Of a stretch of 7,126 bases of DNA, positions 6,299 through 7,126 are shown one piece after another. The notes under the pieces were generated by a model. That model made no database searches. It saw only the letters and a program-made list of their open reading frames with translations, and was not told the DNA's origin. A program made the translations under genes and the position numbers. Source of the stretch: Elusimicrobiota bacterium (GTDB lineage Bacteria; Elusimicrobiota; Elusimicrobia; UBA1565; UBA9628); contig JAGWRY010000394.1 in the NCBI GenBank assembly GCA_028869495.1, positions 1 to 7,126 on the forward strand. The letters are read 5' to 3'. Numbering within the stretch: position 1 is the stretch's first letter; every line of letters begins with the position of its first letter.

Positions 6299-6858
6299 TC
6301 GCCGCGCTCCCCGCTTTCGGGGCGCCCCGCCTCCCACGGCTGGGCGACGCCCTTCGGATCGGCGCCGGCCTTCTTGTCGTTCATCTCCTTGATCTCGGTC
6401 TCGACCTCGGAGATCAGCCGCTCGATCTCGGCGCGCTGGTCGTCGGTCAGCTGGTCGGCGGCCGGCTCGGGCGCGCCGGCGGCGGGGCGCTTGGCGAACT
6501 CCTCGGCCAGCGCGGCCTCGTTGGCGGCGACGTACTCGCGGATCGCCTGGTTGTTGCGCGCGATCGCCCAGCGCAGGCGCTGGGCCTCGAGTTCGGCGCG
6601 GAAGTCGGCCTCCAGCGCCCGGAGCGCGGCCGGCGTGCGCTCTCCCTTCGGGCGCAGGACGACGCCCAGGGTCTTGGCGCGGTCGCCCTCGATCGCGACG
6701 TAGGCGCGGTCGATCATCAGGTAGGCCGCGCCCAGCACGCACTCCGGACGCTCGGACTTCGGGTCGAAATCGAGGCGGACCTCGTCGGAGGACGCGGGGG
6801 CGGCGGGACGGGCGGCGCGGCGCGCGCGAGGGCGTGCGGGGGTGCTCGGCTTTTTCAT
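6295..6858 (-). CDS. hxsD: HxsD-like partner protein, first copy
   Basis: A 187-residue hydrophilic protein and paralogue of the HxsD-like protein at 4296-4769. An Arg/Ala/Pro-rich N-terminal stretch (1-24) precedes DEVRLDFDP. Then come AYVAIEGDRAKTLGVVLRP (52-70) and a helical region ADFRAELEAQRLRWAIARNN (84-103) that lines up with the GDFLNELLNQEYRF segment of the second copy. A linker (123-136) leads to a charged helix, DDQRAEIERLISEVETEIKE (139-158), so both copies share the same C-terminal extension. ATG AAA AAG at 6858 is the only good start. It lacks a Shine-Dalgarno, since the preceding bases are pyrimidine-rich. It lies 22 nt after the upstream partial gene and its stop overlaps the hxsB start (GTGA). 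HxsD identity is less certain than for the second copy because the signature is more divergent. Confidence 0.78.
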   Translation of the reverse strand: MKKPSTPARPRARRAARPAAPASSDEVRLDFDPKSERPECVLGAAYLMIDRAYVAIEGDRAKTLGVVLRPKGERTPAALRALEADFRAELEAQRLRWAIARNNQAIREYVAANEAALAEEFAKRPAAGAPEPAADQLTDDQRAEIERLISEVETEIKEMNDKKAGADPKGVAQPWEAGRPESGERGE

Positions 6859-6877
6859 ATTAGAAGAAGGTCTTTTT

Positions 6878-6906
6878 ATGTTAGCAGGAGACTTGGGGAT
6901 TGTCAA
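6878..6906 (-). promoter_or_regulatory. Candidate sigma70 promoter before the first hxsD
   Basis: The minus strand reads TTGACA (6906-6901), a 17-nt spacer, then TAACAT (6883-6878) preceded by TGC, an extended -10. The predicted start near 6871 would give a leader of about 13 nt without a Shine-Dalgarno. The motif sits in the one AT-richer patch of the window, but inside the last codons of the upstream gene; the -10 contains that gene's TAA stop. It could drive an internal transcript of the Hxs module, or be chance. Confidence 0.4.
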
Positions 6907-7126
6907 CGCCCCATTTCCCCAACGCCTTTTCGCGTTTTTCCTTGTCTGGGAAGGACAAAACGGAATCCAGCAGGGCCAGGTGGAGCCGGCACCACGGGCT
7001 GGAGAGCGCGCCGCCGGCGACTCCGTCCGCGGAGAGCAGGGGCAGGGCGCAGCGCCCGGCATGCGCGCAGTCCGCGCAGACCGGGTGCGCGGGGCGCCAG
7101 GCCGCCGCGACGAGCGCGCGGACCGC
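6881..7126 (-). CDS. C-terminal end of a third HxsB-like radical SAM/SPASM protein (runs off right edge)
   Basis: A minus-strand frame enters from the window edge and runs 81 codons to a TAA at 6883-6881; the start lies outside. The protein contains HPVCADCAHAGRC (C17-X2-C20-X5-C26, counted from the edge) and SPWC with C46, then a helical tail LHLALLDSVL. This follows the HxsB-like enzymes closely: their ARAxxxAS...QPMCAQCAYxPxC and (S/A)WC...G(V/I)FDVL segments align with it residue by residue. The stretch between the third Cys and the last Cys is four residues shorter than in the other copies. The end (PDKEKREKALGKWGVDN) is Lys-rich and lower in GC than the rest of the operon. The radical SAM core cannot be seen, so only the auxiliary-cluster part is supported. 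It lies 22 nt upstream of the first hxsD, probably in the same operon. Confidence 0.8.
   Translation of the reverse strand, partial: AVRALVAAAWRPAHPVCADCAHAGRCALPLLSADGVAGGALSSPWCRLHLALLDSVLSFPDKEKREKALGKWGVDNPQVSC

Noticed and set aside
3101..6703. Very long plus-strand frames opposite the hxsB-like genes (3101-4513 and 4916-6703)
   Set aside because: Low-complexity Arg/Ala/Val/Asp/Leu composition with no recognisable domain, explained by third-position GC bias of the real minus-strand genes.
4766..6742. N-terminal extension of the first hxsB to position 6742, and of the second hxsD to 5969
   Set aside because: The extensions overlap other genes in the wrong frame and have noise composition. 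GTG starts at 6298 and 4769 sit in GTGA stop-start overlaps behind purine-rich ribosome sites.
6921..6939. Plus-strand AACGC/GCGTT hairpin followed by a T-run, like an intrinsic terminator
   Set aside because: The stem is only 5 bp, it lies within a minus-strand coding region, and no plus-strand gene precedes it.
6859..7062. Upstream extension of the first hxsD to an ATG at 7062
   Set aside because: It would overlap the 3' end of the HxsB-like gene in another frame. The added residues (Pro/Ser/Arg/Cys-rich) match no HxsD feature, and paralogue similarity begins after residue 24 of the shorter form.

Overview
The window is about 7.1 kb of very GC-rich bacterial DNA. The third codon position is strongly G/C and unrelated long open frames occur on both strands. 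All the real genes lie on the minus strand and form one tightly packed operon, transcribed from the right edge towards the left edge. No rRNA, tRNA, CRISPR array or mobile element was seen. The taxon cannot be fixed from this sequence. A GC-rich Gram-negative lineage is likely, and Elusimicrobiota is only a weak guess from memory of similar clusters.

In transcription order the operon holds: the 3' end of a radical SAM/SPASM gene cut by the right edge (6881-7126); an HxsD-like gene (6295-6858); an HxsB-like radical SAM/SPASM gene (4766-6298); a second HxsD-like gene (4296-4769); a second HxsB-like gene (2849-4306); a 128-residue peptide with a His-Gly-Ser repeat (2448-2834); two further, smaller radical SAM enzymes (1283-2383 and 148-1302); and the start of an unidentified gene cut by the left edge (1-163). 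Junctions are 4-20 nt overlaps or gaps of at most 22 nt, except a 64-nt gap after the peptide gene.

The content identifies the locus as a His-Xaa-Ser (Hxs) type RiPP system. HxsA is the repeat-containing substrate, HxsB a radical SAM maturase, and HxsD a small partner protein. Unusual here are the duplicated hxsD-hxsB module, the tail of a third HxsB-like enzyme upstream, the absence of a recognisable HxsC in the window, and two additional radical SAM enzymes. The precursor also ends in a Cys/Trp-rich tail. The simplest model (inference) is that several radical SAM enzymes act in turn on one precursor: HxsB/HxsD pairs on the His-Xaa-Ser repeat, the others on the repeat or the C-terminal tail. 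The product is then probably exported, because a signal-peptide-like hydrophobic segment lies between the leader and the repeat.

The only relatively AT-rich stretch (about 6851-6960) carries a good sigma70-like promoter candidate inside the 3' end of the right-hand partial gene, just before the first hxsD.
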